Assembly: GCA_964012715.1 (NCBI GenBank)
Contig: CAXGUG010000032.1
Location: 1 to 33,172, forward strand
Direction: 5' to 3'
DNA from: UBA1479 sp964012715
GTDB lineage: Bacteria; Pseudomonadota; Alphaproteobacteria; Rhodospirillales; Casp-alpha2
DNA length: 33,172 nt
The translations under genes were made by a program, and so were the position numbers. Every line of letters begins with the position of its first letter. Position 1 is the stretch's first letter. Below, one piece after another: positions 6,974 through 14,561 of the stretch. A model generated the notes under the pieces. The model searched no databases and was not told where the DNA came from. It worked only from the letters and a program-made list of their open reading frames with translations.

Positions 6974-8908
6974 TCAGTCGCCGGCCTCGGCCTTTTTCTG
7001 CGTCTCGTCTTGTTGTTCTTCCCGGTCGCGGGTCGCCTTGTCCAGGCGCTCGACCTCGACCCCGCGCAAAGCAGCGCGAATGCCCCGGTCCATGCGCTTT
7101 TCGGCGAATTCGCGGGTGCCTTCTTCCAGCTTTTCGACGGCCGCGTTGATGGCGTCGCGGTCGGTTCCGGCAACGGCGGCTTCCGCCGCGCCGACAAGGG
7201 CTTCGATCTCGGCCCGCTCGTCGTCGCTCAGCAAATCGCCATCGACCCCGACCGCCGCCCGCACGGCGCCGATGGCGCGTCCGGCCTCTACCCGGGCCTC
7301 GGCCAGGATGCGTTGGGTCATGTCGTCCTTGGCGTGCTTCATGCTGTCGTACAGCATCTGCGACATTTCGTCTTCGCTCAGACCGTAGGACGGTTTGACC
7401 TCGATGCTCTGCTCGGTCCCGGTCGTTTCCTCGCGCGCGCTGACAGTCAACAGGCCGTCGGCATCGACCGCATAGGTCACGCGGATGCGCGCCGCCCCCG
7501 CCGTCATCGGCGGAATGCCGCGCAGCGCAAACCGCGCCAGCGAGCGGTTCTGATCGACCATTTCCCGCTCGCCCTGAACCACATGCACCGCCATGGCGGT
7601 CTGACCGTCCTGATAGGTCGTGAATTCCTGGGCCTTGGCCACGGGGATCGGCGTGTTACGGGGAATGATCTTTTCCGTCAGGCCGCCCATGGTCTCGATG
7701 CCGAGGGACAGGGGTGTGACGTCGAGCAACAAGGTGTCGGAACCACGGGTCAGGGCCTCGGCCTGCAGGGCAGCCCCCACGGCGACGACCTCGTCCGGGT
7801 CGATATCGGCCAGGGGTTCGCGCCCAAACAGCTCGGCAACCTTCGCCCGGACCAGGGGGACACGGGTCGATCCGCCGACCAGGACCACGCCCTTGACCGC
7901 ATCGGGGGTGACCTCGGCGTCTTCCAACACGTCCTCGCAGATACGAAGAGTCCGCGCCACCAAGGGTTCGATCAGGGCATCGAATTCAGCCCGGCTCAGG
8001 GAGAATGTCTGGCTTTCGCCCCCCAGGGCCAATTCCCAGGTTCCGGCATCATCGGCGCTCAGGGCTTCCTTGACCTCGCGCGCCGTGGCTATGGCTTGTT
8101 TGACCGCGCCCGCACCCGGGGTCTCGCCGGTCCAATCCTTCAGGAAATGTTCGGCGATCGCGTGGTCGAAATCGTCGCCGCCTAGGGCCGCGTCACCGCC
8201 GGTGGCCAGCACCTGGAACACGCCCTTTTCCATGCGCAGCAGCGAGATATCGAACGTGCCGCCGCCCAAATCGTAAACCGCGTAAAGCCCTTCGGCTTCC
8301 TTATCCAAGCCGTAGGCCAAGGCCGCTGCCGTCGGCTCGTTGACCAGGCGCAGAACGTCCAGACCTGCCAAGCGGGCGGCGTCCTTGGTCGCCGTGCGGG
8401 CAGCATCGTCGAAATAGGCCGGCACGGTGATGACCGCGCGCGTTACTTCGCGCGACAGAACCTCTTCCGCCCGTTCCTTCAGCGCCGTCAGAATATGGCC
8501 CGAGATCTCGACCGGCGTCAGGCGATGACCGCCGACGTTGAGACGGACCATGCGCGAGCCGCCCTCGTCATCCGGCTCGACCGTGAATGGCAAGTGACCG
8601 GCGACGGTTTTGATATCTTCAATCCCGCGGCCCATCAGCCGTTTGATCGAGCTGACGACGCTGTCCGGCCGCATGGCCAAAAGGTTCTTGGCCAATCCGC
8701 CGACGATGGGCGAGCCATCGGGCGCATAAGCCACGACGGACGGCACCAGGGCCTGCCCGTCTTCGTCGCGCAGGACTTCGGGCGTACCGTCGACCGAGAC
8801 GGCGGTCACTGAGTTGGTGGTGCCGAGGTCGATACCGACGGCGACGTCGTGGTCGCCTTCGTGCGGGGCCGGGGTTTCACCCGGCTCGTAAATCTGCAGC
8901 AGCGCCAT
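6974..8908 (-). CDS. hscA: HscA, Hsp70-type chaperone for iron-sulfur transfer
   Basis: 644 residues, slightly longer than E. coli HscA (616). The ATPase domain begins with GIDLGTTNSVTAVS (about 25-38), and VYDLGGGTFDISLL is the second phosphate motif. The substrate-binding domain starts around residue 395 (LLLDVTPLSLGIETMGG). HscA binds the LPPVK loop of IscU and, with HscB stimulating ATP hydrolysis, drives release of the cluster to acceptors. The C-terminus ends in a charged, Gln/Glu/Lys-rich tail, not the EEVD or poly-G ends of general Hsp70s. It starts 3 bp after the hscB stop, so translation is likely coupled. Confidence 0.97.
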   Translation of the reverse strand: MALLQIYEPGETPAPHEGDHDVAVGIDLGTTNSVTAVSVDGTPEVLRDEDGQALVPSVVAYAPDGSPIVGGLAKNLLAMRPDSVVSSIKRLMGRGIEDIKTVAGHLPFTVEPDDEGGSRMVRLNVGGHRLTPVEISGHILTALKERAEEVLSREVTRAVITVPAYFDDAARTATKDAARLAGLDVLRLVNEPTAAALAYGLDKEAEGLYAVYDLGGGTFDISLLRMEKGVFQVLATGGDAALGGDDFDHAIAEHFLKDWTGETPGAGAVKQAIATAREVKEALSADDAGTWELALGGESQTFSLSRAEFDALIEPLVARTLRICEDVLEDAEVTPDAVKGVVLVGGSTRVPLVRAKVAELFGREPLADIDPDEVVAVGAALQAEALTRGSDTLLLDVTPLSLGIETMGGLTEKIIPRNTPIPVAKAQEFTTYQDGQTAMAVHVVQGEREMVDQNRSLARFALRGIPPMTAGAARIRVTYAVDADGLLTVSAREETTGTEQSIEVKPSYGLSEDEMSQMLYDSMKHAKDDMTQRILAEARVEAGRAIGAVRAAVGVDGDLLSDDERAEIEALVGAAEAAVAGTDRDAINAAVEKLEEGTREFAEKRMDRGIRAALRGVEVERLDKATRDREEQQDETQKKAEAGD

Positions 8909-8911
8909 GGT

Positions 8912-9583
8912 TTAGGCCCTGCCCCGCATTTGGGCGCGGCGAAAACGCGTTTCGTCGGCCAGCTTGCGCAGATACTTCAATCGGGTGATCAGCGTGCCGA
9001 TCCGGTCCAGGTCCGTGCCGTGAAAGGCATCGGCTAATTCGGCTTCGCAATCGGCGATGTCGCCCTGCGCGCGGCGGGTCAAATCGCCGACCTCTTCCGC
9101 GGTTTCCGCGTCGGCCAGGGCTTCGCGCATTTCCATGGCTTCCATCAGGATCACCGGGTCGTTCAGGGCGTTACAGCCCTCTTTCAACACGTCCAATCCC
9201 ATCAGATGGGCCAGATAGACCGAGCGTTTCAGCGGGTCCTTAAGCGTCTCATAGGCATCGTTCAGGCTGGTCGCCTGTTGTTGGCTCAACGTCTTCTCCC
9301 GGGTGGTGCGGGTGGCGAAACGGTCGGGGTGCAATTGGCGCTGCAATTGGAAATAGGCTTTTTCCAATGCGGCCGTATCTACCTCGAACCCGCGCGCCAC
9401 GCCCAAACGCTGGAAATGATCGGCTTGGCCGGGGGCCTGCACCGCCTTGCAGCTTGGGCAGAACGGTTCACCCGACACCACCGGCCCCTGACAGGACCAG
9501 CAGGCCTGGACAATCCGTTCATCGGCGGCCGCTTGGGTCTCAGGCTTGGCCGCGCCGTCTGCTGTCGCTTGCACCAGCGTCAT
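8912..9583 (-). CDS. hscB: HscB, J-domain co-chaperone with N-terminal tetracysteine module
   Basis: HscB binds IscU and delivers it to HscA. The J-domain starts near residue 56 and has the catalytic HPD at 85-87 (QLHPDRFATRT). The C-terminal three-helix bundle that binds IscU follows from about 135. At 223 residues it is about 50 longer than E. coli HscB. The extra N-terminus holds two CxxC pairs, Cys28/Cys31 (CWSC) and Cys42/Cys45 (CPSC), followed by KAVQAPGQADHF. This closely resembles the zinc-binding N-terminal domain of mitochondrial HSC20 in animals and plants. It follows iscA by 86 bp and precedes hscA by 3 bp. Confidence 0.95.
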   Translation of the reverse strand: MTLVQATADGAAKPETQAAADERIVQACWSCQGPVVSGEPFCPSCKAVQAPGQADHFQRLGVARGFEVDTAALEKAYFQLQRQLHPDRFATRTTREKTLSQQQATSLNDAYETLKDPLKRSVYLAHLMGLDVLKEGCNALNDPVILMEAMEMREALADAETAEEVGDLTRRAQGDIADCEAELADAFHGTDLDRIGTLITRLKYLRKLADETRFRRAQMRGRA

Positions 9584-9669
9584 TTTCCTTTCTGCCGAAT
9601 GCCCCGGGCGGGGCGGGAAGAACCAGGGGCCGGGAACGAGCCCCCAGCGAGAAGACGGCCTTGGGCCGA

Positions 9670-10014
9670 TCAGATGTGGAAGGATTCGCCGCAGCCGCAG
9701 CGCCCCTTTTCATTCGGGTTGTTGAACACAAAGCCGGATTCCAGCTTGTCTTCAACGAAATCCATTTCCGTCCCGATGATGAACATCGTGGCCTTGGGGT
9801 CGATGAAGATCCGCACGCCCTTGTCCTCGATCACTTCGTCGAACTCGTTCTTATCGTCCGCGAATTCAAGGGTATAGGACATGCCCGAACAACCCTTGGT
9901 GCGAATGCCGACGCGCACGCCAGCGGACGGCTTGCCACGGCTTGCCAAGAGCGCTTTCACGCGCTCCGCGGCATGGTCCGTGATCGACATCATTTGCGGC
10001 CGTTCCATCGTCAT
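9670..10014 (-). CDS. iscA: IscA, A-type iron-sulfur carrier
   Basis: A-type carrier that accepts clusters from IscU or binds iron, and helps [4Fe-4S] maturation. The three invariant cysteines are Cys42 (in TKGCSGMSY) and Cys106/Cys108 (in GRCGCGESF). They are offset by 7 from E. coli numbering (35, 99, 101), which suggests the functional protein may start at Met8 (9993) or at Met3 (10008), where GGGAAG lies 6 bases upstream. As written it is 114 residues. It follows iscU by 98 bp, an unusually wide gap containing a small hairpin. Confidence 0.96.
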   Translation of the reverse strand: MTMERPQMMSITDHAAERVKALLASRGKPSAGVRVGIRTKGCSGMSYTLEFADDKNEFDEVIEDKGVRIFIDPKATMFIIGTEMDFVEDKLESGFVFNNPNEKGRCGCGESFHI

Positions 10015-10064
10015 CTTCCCGTCTTGGTCGTCTTCGTACTTCCGTATTCGGCGTCTTCCTTAAC

Positions 10065-10078
10065 CCCGGCACACCGGG
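10065..10078 (-). repeat. small hairpin in the iscU-iscA gap
   Basis: CCCGG (10065-10069) pairs with CCGGG (10074-10078) across CACA, in the 98-bp space between iscU and iscA. It may mark an RNA processing or partial termination point that lowers expression downstream of iscU. The stem is short, so this is tentative. Confidence 0.25.
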
Positions 10079-10112
10079 CGAGGCAAGGCCCCGCCCCCGT
10101 CCGAGGGTTCGA

Positions 10113-10496
10113 TCAGGCGCCCTTCTTGGCCTTGTAGTCCGAAATCGCCGCCTTGATGGCGTCTTCGGCCAGAACCGAGCAGTGAATTTTCACCGGCGGC
10201 AGGGCCAGTTCTTCGGCGATCTGGGTGTTCTTGATCGCGCCGGCTTCCTCGATGGTCTTGCCCTTCACCCATTCGGTGATAAGCGACGACGAGGCAATGG
10301 CCGAGCCACAACCAAAGGTCTTGAATTTCGCGTCTTCAATGATGCCTTCCTCAGACACCTTGATCTGCAGCTTCATCACGTCGCCGCAGGCCGGCGCACC
10401 GACCAAACCGGTTCCGACACTGGTGTCGTTCTTGTCCAACGTACCGACGTTGCGCGGCTTTTCGTAGTGGTCGACGACCTTATCGCTATATGCCAT
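10113..10496 (-). CDS. iscU: IscU iron-sulfur scaffold
   Basis: Scaffold on which [2Fe-2S] clusters are built from IscS sulfur and iron. At 127 residues its numbering coincides with E. coli IscU: ligands Cys37 and Asp39 (APACGDVM), Cys63 (FGCGSA), His105 and Cys106 (KIHCSV). The HscA recognition sequence LPPVK is at 99-103. All residues needed for cluster binding are present. It lies 47 bp downstream of iscS, and CAGGAGAAATTT just upstream of the ATG holds a strong ribosome binding site. Confidence 0.98.
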   Translation of the reverse strand: MAYSDKVVDHYEKPRNVGTLDKNDTSVGTGLVGAPACGDVMKLQIKVSEEGIIEDAKFKTFGCGSAIASSSLITEWVKGKTIEEAGAIKNTQIAEELALPPVKIHCSVLAEDAIKAAISDYKAKKGA

Positions 10497-10543
10497 TTCA
10501 AATTTCTCCTGTTCCCAAGGTTTCTTTTATCGGTCGGGGCGGC

Positions 10544-11809
10544 TTAGTGTTCCGCCCACTCGATCGAGGAGATGTCGATCCCCTCGTTGTGCATTTCCCA
10601 AAGCGGGCTCATCTCACGCAGCCGCTCGACTTCCTTGATAATCGTCTCGACGGCTTCATCGACCTCTTCCTCGGTCGTGAACCGGCCGAAACCGATCCGC
10701 AGCGAGGTATGGGCCAATTCCACGTCCACGCCCAGCGCACGCAGCACGTACGAAGGCTCCAACGAGGCCGAGGTGCAGGCCGAGCCGGACGACACGGCCA
10801 AATCCTTGATGCCCATCATCAGGCCCTCGCCCTCGACGAAGGCAAAGGAGATGTTGAGGTTGCCCGGGATGCGCTGATCCAAGTCGCCGTTCAGGTAAAC
10901 TTCCGGCAGGCGGCCGACGATGGATTGGTACATCCGGTCGCGCAGGTGGCGCAGGCGTTCGTTCTCCGCACCCATCTCCTTTTCGGCGATGGCGCAGGCT
11001 TCGCCCAGACCGACACACAGCGGCGTCGGCAAAGTGCCGGAGCGCATGCCGCGTTCCTGACCGCCGCCGTTGATCATCGGGACCAGACGCACGCGCGGGC
11101 GGCGACGGACATAAAGCGCGCCGATGCCCATCGGACCGTAAATCTTGTGGCCCGAGATGCTCATCAGATCGATGTTCATGTCTTCGACGTCGAGCGGGAT
11201 TTTGCCCACCGCCTGAGCGCAATCGGTGTGGAAGAACACCTTACGCTCGCGGCAAATGGCGCCGATTTCCTTCAACGGCTGGATCACGCCGATTTCGTTG
11301 TTCACGCCCATTACGGAAACGATCGCCGTCTTATCGGTGATGGTGTTGCGCAGCAGGTCCAGATCGATCAGGCCGTTCGGCTGCACCGGCAGGTAGGTGA
11401 CTTCGAACCCTTCCTGTTCCAGGTGGCGGCAGGAATCCAGCACGCATTTGTGCTCGGTCACGACGGTGATGATGTGGTTCTTCTTGTCCTTGTAGAACTG
11501 CGCCACGCCCTTGATCGCCAGGTTGTTGGATTCCGTGGCGCCCGAGGTGAAGATCACTTCCTTCGGATTGGCGTTGATGATCGACGCAATCTGCTCGCGC
11601 GCAATCTCGACCGCGTCTTCCGCTTCCCAGCCATAGAAATGGCTGCGCGAATGCGGATTGCCGAACTGTTCCGAAAAGAACGGCAGCATCTTTTCCACCA
11701 CGCGCGGGTCGGTCGGCGTCGTCGCCTGATAATCCAGATAGATCGGGGCCTTCCGGTTCTGGATCGTATGCGGCAGGTGGTTCGTTTCTTGATCTGTCGT
11801 TGCGCTCAT
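10544..11809 (-). CDS. iscS: IscS cysteine desulfurase (housekeeping)
   Basis: PLP enzyme that removes sulfur from cysteine as an enzyme persulfide and donates it to IscU, MnmA and other acceptors. At 421 residues it is about 17 longer at the N-terminus than E. coli IscS. The PLP lysine is Lys222 (SISGHKIYGP) and the catalytic loop cysteine is Cys345 (SSGSACTSASLEPSYVLRALG), both in group I positions. The PLP-stacking histidine is His120 (VTEHK). It is 44 bp downstream of a second, diverged desulfurase gene and 47 bp upstream of iscU. The closeness to E. coli and mitochondrial IscS/NFS1 motifs marks it as the one working with IscU. Confidence 0.97.
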   Translation of the reverse strand: MSATTDQETNHLPHTIQNRKAPIYLDYQATTPTDPRVVEKMLPFFSEQFGNPHSRSHFYGWEAEDAVEIAREQIASIINANPKEVIFTSGATESNNLAIKGVAQFYKDKKNHIITVVTEHKCVLDSCRHLEQEGFEVTYLPVQPNGLIDLDLLRNTITDKTAIVSVMGVNNEIGVIQPLKEIGAICRERKVFFHTDCAQAVGKIPLDVEDMNIDLMSISGHKIYGPMGIGALYVRRRPRVRLVPMINGGGQERGMRSGTLPTPLCVGLGEACAIAEKEMGAENERLRHLRDRMYQSIVGRLPEVYLNGDLDQRIPGNLNISFAFVEGEGLMMGIKDLAVSSGSACTSASLEPSYVLRALGVDVELAHTSLRIGFGRFTTEEEVDEAVETIIKEVERLREMSPLWEMHNEGIDISSIEWAEH

Positions 11810-11853
11810 CGTTGTGTCGCTTTCCTTCCGGGGGGTCTTTCGTCCGTTATATG

Positions 11854-13014
11854 TCAGGCCGCCATGGAGCCGCCGCCGATACGGGCGTGCAGGTCTTTCC
11901 AGGCCGCGATGAATTGGTCAATGTCATTTTCCTCGGTCGTCCAGCCCAAGCTGACCCGAACGGCCGATTTGATCTCGTCTTCGTCCGCACCCATGGCCGT
12001 CAGAACATGGCTGGGCGCCACCTTGCCCGACGAACAGGCACTTCCCGCGCTGACCGCGATGTTCTGCAGGTCGAACGCCATGACCTGCGTTTCCGACGAA
12101 ACGCCGGGCATGGTCAAACAGCTGGTCGTGGCCACACGGGCCCGATCCTTGGCGAAGATTCGGGCCTTCGGCTCGGTCTTCGCGATTTCCGCTTCCATCC
12201 GGTCACGCAGTCCAGCCATTCCCTGCAGGCGGGCAATATCGGCCTTGGCCAATTCCGCTGCGCGGCCGAACCCGGCGATGCCGGGGATGTTTTCCGTACC
12301 GCCGCGGCGCGAGCGTTCCTGACCGCCGCCGCGGATCGCCGCCGTCGCTTTATGCCCGGGAGCAACGACCAAGGCGCCGGCGCCGGTCGGGCCGCCGATC
12401 TTGTGCGCGGACAAGCTCATCATGTGGATGCCCATGGACGGGAAATCGATATCCAGCTTGCCGGCCGCCTGAACCGCGTCGCAATGAACCACGGCATCAT
12501 GTTCCGCCGCCAATTCCGCGACCTTGTCGATCGGCTGGATCACGCCGGTTTCATTATTCGCCAGCATCACCGAAACCAGGGCGCGCCCGCCGCCGCCGCC
12601 GACCGCCATCAAGGCGTCCTTCAGCATGCTGTCCAGCGCCGCCAAGTCGATCACGCCGTCTTCATCGACGGGGATGCGGACCGCGTTGTCGACCGCGTCC
12701 AGCACGGACACATGCTCGACCGCCGAAACGAACACCGGCCCGCTGGCGGCCCCGCCCTTCGGCCCCAAATGCGGAGCGTTGGCCAGGGCCAGGTTATTGG
12801 CTTCGGTCCCGCCCGAGGTAAAGATCACGTCTTCGGCCCGCGCACCGACCAGCGCCGCGACCCGTTCGCGCGCATCGTCGACCAAGCGCCGCGCCGCGCG
12901 CCCGGCGCCATGGACCGACGACGGGTTGCCCGTCGTGGTCAACGCCACGGCCACGGCCTCGGCCGCCTCGGGCCGGACCGGCGTGGTCGCGTTATGGTCG
13001 AGATAAACGGTCAT
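11854..13014 (-). CDS. second cysteine desulfurase, NifS-like
   Basis: Aminotransferase class V protein of 386 residues starting MTVYLDHNATTPVRPEA, a typical NifS/IscS start. PLP Lys205 (SLSAHKIGGP) and catalytic Cys327 (SAGSACSSGKVAPSHVL) are present, so it should be active. It has glycine-rich insertions (VGGGGGRAL near 138-146) and lower similarity to the mitochondrial type than its neighbour iscS. I chose ATG 13014; the frame is open further upstream but that overlaps iscR. It sits 38 bp after iscR and 44 bp before iscS. A similar NifS-like plus IscS pair is known in Rickettsia. Whether it feeds IscU or another acceptor cannot be told from sequence. Confidence 0.92.
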   Translation of the reverse strand: MTVYLDHNATTPVRPEAAEAVAVALTTTGNPSSVHGAGRAARRLVDDARERVAALVGARAEDVIFTSGGTEANNLALANAPHLGPKGGAASGPVFVSAVEHVSVLDAVDNAVRIPVDEDGVIDLAALDSMLKDALMAVGGGGGRALVSVMLANNETGVIQPIDKVAELAAEHDAVVHCDAVQAAGKLDIDFPSMGIHMMSLSAHKIGGPTGAGALVVAPGHKATAAIRGGGQERSRRGGTENIPGIAGFGRAAELAKADIARLQGMAGLRDRMEAEIAKTEPKARIFAKDRARVATTSCLTMPGVSSETQVMAFDLQNIAVSAGSACSSGKVAPSHVLTAMGADEDEIKSAVRVSLGWTTEENDIDQFIAAWKDLHARIGGGSMAA

Positions 13015-13052
13015 CGGGTCAGCACCCAATCCTTCTACTTCAAGTTCAATCG

Positions 13053-13538
13053 TTACTGCGCCGCCGCAATACCTGTCGCGGCATGGCGGTCCTGTTCCTG
13101 CTGATAAAGACGGCCGGAGGTGCCCAGCACCTTCTTTTCGACCACGTCTTCCAGCGAAACGGACGACAGATAGAGGTAAATCTGATTGCCCAGCTCTTCC
13201 CATAAATCGTGGGTCAGGCAGCGCGCCTTGTCGGACTGGCAGCCCTGGGGTGAGCCCGGCGTGCAGCGGGTGGTCTTGATCGGCTCGTCCACGGCCATGA
13301 TGATATCCGACACGCGGGTGTCCGACGCCCCATAAGCCAGCAGATAACCGCCGCCCGGTCCGCGCACGCTCTTCACCAATCCGGCCTTGCGCAGCTTTCC
13401 GAACAGCTGCTCCAGGTAGGAAAGCGAGATATCCTGACGGTCCGCCACATCGGCCAGGGCCACCGGCTTGACCGAAGCATTCGCAGCGAGATCGACCATC
13501 GCCATGACGGCGTAGCGGCCTTTCGTACTCAGTTTCAC
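13053..13538 (-). CDS. iscR: IscR, iron-sulfur sensing Rrf2-family regulator
   Basis: Regulator of 161 residues with a winged-helix DNA-binding domain (1-80; ISLSYLEQLFGKLRKAGLV is the recognition region, Glu43 conserved). Putative [2Fe-2S] ligands are Cys92, Cys100, Cys107 and His110. E. coli IscR uses Cys92, Cys98, Cys104 and His107, so the ligand loop is three residues longer here (C-X7-C-X6-C-X2-H). Holo-IscR represses isc transcription through type 1 sites, and one such candidate lies upstream of cysE at 14434-14458. The start is GTG, with AAGGAG 8 bases upstream. It follows cysE by 77 bp and likely sits inside the operon it controls. Confidence 0.95.
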   Translation of the reverse strand: MKLSTKGRYAVMAMVDLAANASVKPVALADVADRQDISLSYLEQLFGKLRKAGLVKSVRGPGGGYLLAYGASDTRVSDIIMAVDEPIKTTRCTPGSPQGCQSDKARCLTHDLWEELGNQIYLYLSSVSLEDVVEKKVLGTSGRLYQQEQDRHAATGIAAAQ

Positions 13539-13615
13539 GTTCCGTCTCCTTCTTATGTCGCGCCGGACCCAACATCAGGGTCGGCATCGAACAAATTCCT
13601 CTCCGCGGTCGGCGG

Positions 13616-14347
13616 TTACTTTTCGCCGGCGGCTTTCGCCCGCCCGCTGCCTTCACCATGCTCGACAGCGGCCTTTTCCCGCTCCAGCTCGCCGACGCGG
13701 TCGATCAACACGTTGATCTGCGAGCGCAGGTTCTCGATCGTCTGCATGACCGGATCCTGCCCGTCGGTCGGCGTGCCGTAAGCCTGGAACGCCTTGGCCC
13801 GGGATTTGTCCTTGGGCAGCACGACCTGCGCCGGGTTGCCGACCGCGGTCACGCCCGGGGGCACATCCTTGGTCACCACCGCATTGGCGCCGACGCGGGA
13901 TTCTCGGCCGACGGTGATCGGACCCAACACCGCAGCGCCGCAGCCGATGATCACGCCGTCTTCGACCGTGGGGTGGCGCTTCTGGCCGCGCTGGCTGTCC
14001 GAATCAACGGACGGCGCAACACCGCCCAGGGTTACCTGGTGATAAATCGTAATATCGTTACCGAGTACCGCCGTTTCGCCGATCACCACACCGCCGCCGT
14101 GGTCGATGACCAAGCGCTGGCCGATTTCGGCCCCGGGGTGGATCTCGATCAGCGTCACCCAACGCGACAGGTTGGACACAAGCCGCGCCAGGAAAAAGAA
14201 ATTATGGGTCCACAGCCAGTGGGCGACCCGATGCCAGACGACCGCATGGAATCCCGGATAGGTGAAAATGATCGCCAGCGCGCCCTTGGCGGCGGGATCG
14301 CGTTCCTGGAACGCTTTGATATCTTCTTGAATATTCTTGAAAAACAT
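13616..14347 (-). CDS. cysE: serine O-acetyltransferase CysE
   Basis: Transfers acetyl from acetyl-CoA to L-serine, giving O-acetylserine for cysteine synthesis. About 243 residues, the short SAT form (also called EpsC type). It has an N-terminal alpha domain, then the left-handed parallel beta helix of hexapeptide repeats (IEIHPGAEIGQRLVIDHGGG, residues about 90-110; IIGCGAAVLGPITVG further on), and the loop YHQVTLGGVAP. The catalytic His is in DHGGG. The C-terminal tail is charged (ELEREKAAVE) and may form a coiled coil. ATG 14347 is preferred over the in-frame GTG 14356; neither has a clear ribosome binding site. It is the first gene behind the IscR-like operator, so cysteine supply and cluster assembly appear co-regulated. 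Confidence 0.94.
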   Translation of the reverse strand: MFFKNIQEDIKAFQERDPAAKGALAIIFTYPGFHAVVWHRVAHWLWTHNFFFLARLVSNLSRWVTLIEIHPGAEIGQRLVIDHGGGVVIGETAVLGNDITIYHQVTLGGVAPSVDSDSQRGQKRHPTVEDGVIIGCGAAVLGPITVGRESRVGANAVVTKDVPPGVTAVGNPAQVVLPKDKSRAKAFQAYGTPTDGQDPVMQTIENLRSQINVLIDRVGELEREKAAVEHGEGSGRAKAAGEK

Positions 14348-14381
14348 CGGCTTCACACTATGTTATCGAGGCTTTCCGCAA

Positions 14382-14412
14382 GGCGCGCCTGCGCGCCCCT
14401 GGGCTGCCCAGG
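14382..14412 (-). promoter_or_regulatory. two back-to-back GC hairpins in the cysE leader
   Basis: Two adjacent perfect inverted repeats sit between the predicted promoter and cysE. The first has 6-bp arms GGCGCG/CGCGCC at 14382-14397 with a 4-base loop. The second has CCTGGG/CCCAGG at 14398-14412 with a 3-base loop. In the predicted leader of about 70 nt they would be the dominant structure. No T-run follows, so a stabilising or translational role is as likely as attenuation. Confidence 0.35.
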
Positions 14413-14425
14413 CATCATTACCCGG

Positions 14426-14454
14426 AATATAAGATGCCCTACTAACCCGATCAA
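14426..14454 (-). promoter_or_regulatory. sigma70-like promoter of the cysE-isc operon
   Basis: On the minus strand TTGATC (14454-14449, four of six to TTGACA) and TATATT (14431-14426, five of six to TATAAT) are separated by exactly 17 bp. The predicted start near 14419 leaves a leader of about 70 nt before cysE ATG 14347. It overlaps the IscR-like site, as expected for repression by polymerase exclusion. Confidence 0.55.
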
Positions 14455-14458
14455 GTAT
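14434..14458 (-). promoter_or_regulatory. candidate type 1 IscR operator
   Basis: Read on the minus strand, this 25-mer begins ATACTTGA and ends AGGGCAT. It agrees with the published degenerate E. coli type 1 IscR consensus at 19 of 25 positions by my hand alignment. Matches include the outer ATA...AT ends, the left TTGA and the right half TTAGT. Mismatches are two in the left GACT core, two in the central A/T triplet, one in the right AGTC and one near the right end. It covers the -35 and most of the spacer of the predicted operon promoter. Confidence 0.5.
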
Positions 14459-14561
14459 TTCCGGGAAATTAGCGGAACACATAAGGCCGCGCGAATATTA
14501 AGCCAGACCAAGATGCTCGGATATTAGCCGACAGAACCCGTTTCAAGGACGTTTTGCCCCC

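Noticed and set aside
8912..9583. Tetracysteine in HscB as a rubredoxin-like or separate fused domain
   Set aside because: The segment is only about 20 residues and lines up with the known N-terminal module of mitochondrial HSC20, so a fusion need not be invoked.
10490..12322. Open frame of 610 codons on the plus strand
   Set aside because: It lies antisense to iscS and the NifS-like gene, is rich in His/Arg/Gln/Asp and has no family pattern. This is the usual shadow frame opposite a GC-rich coding strand.
13015..13659. N-terminal extension of the NifS-like desulfurase
   Set aside because: The added 215 residues overlap iscR in another frame and are Arg/Gly-rich with no domain. The family start MTVYLDHNATT is at 13014.
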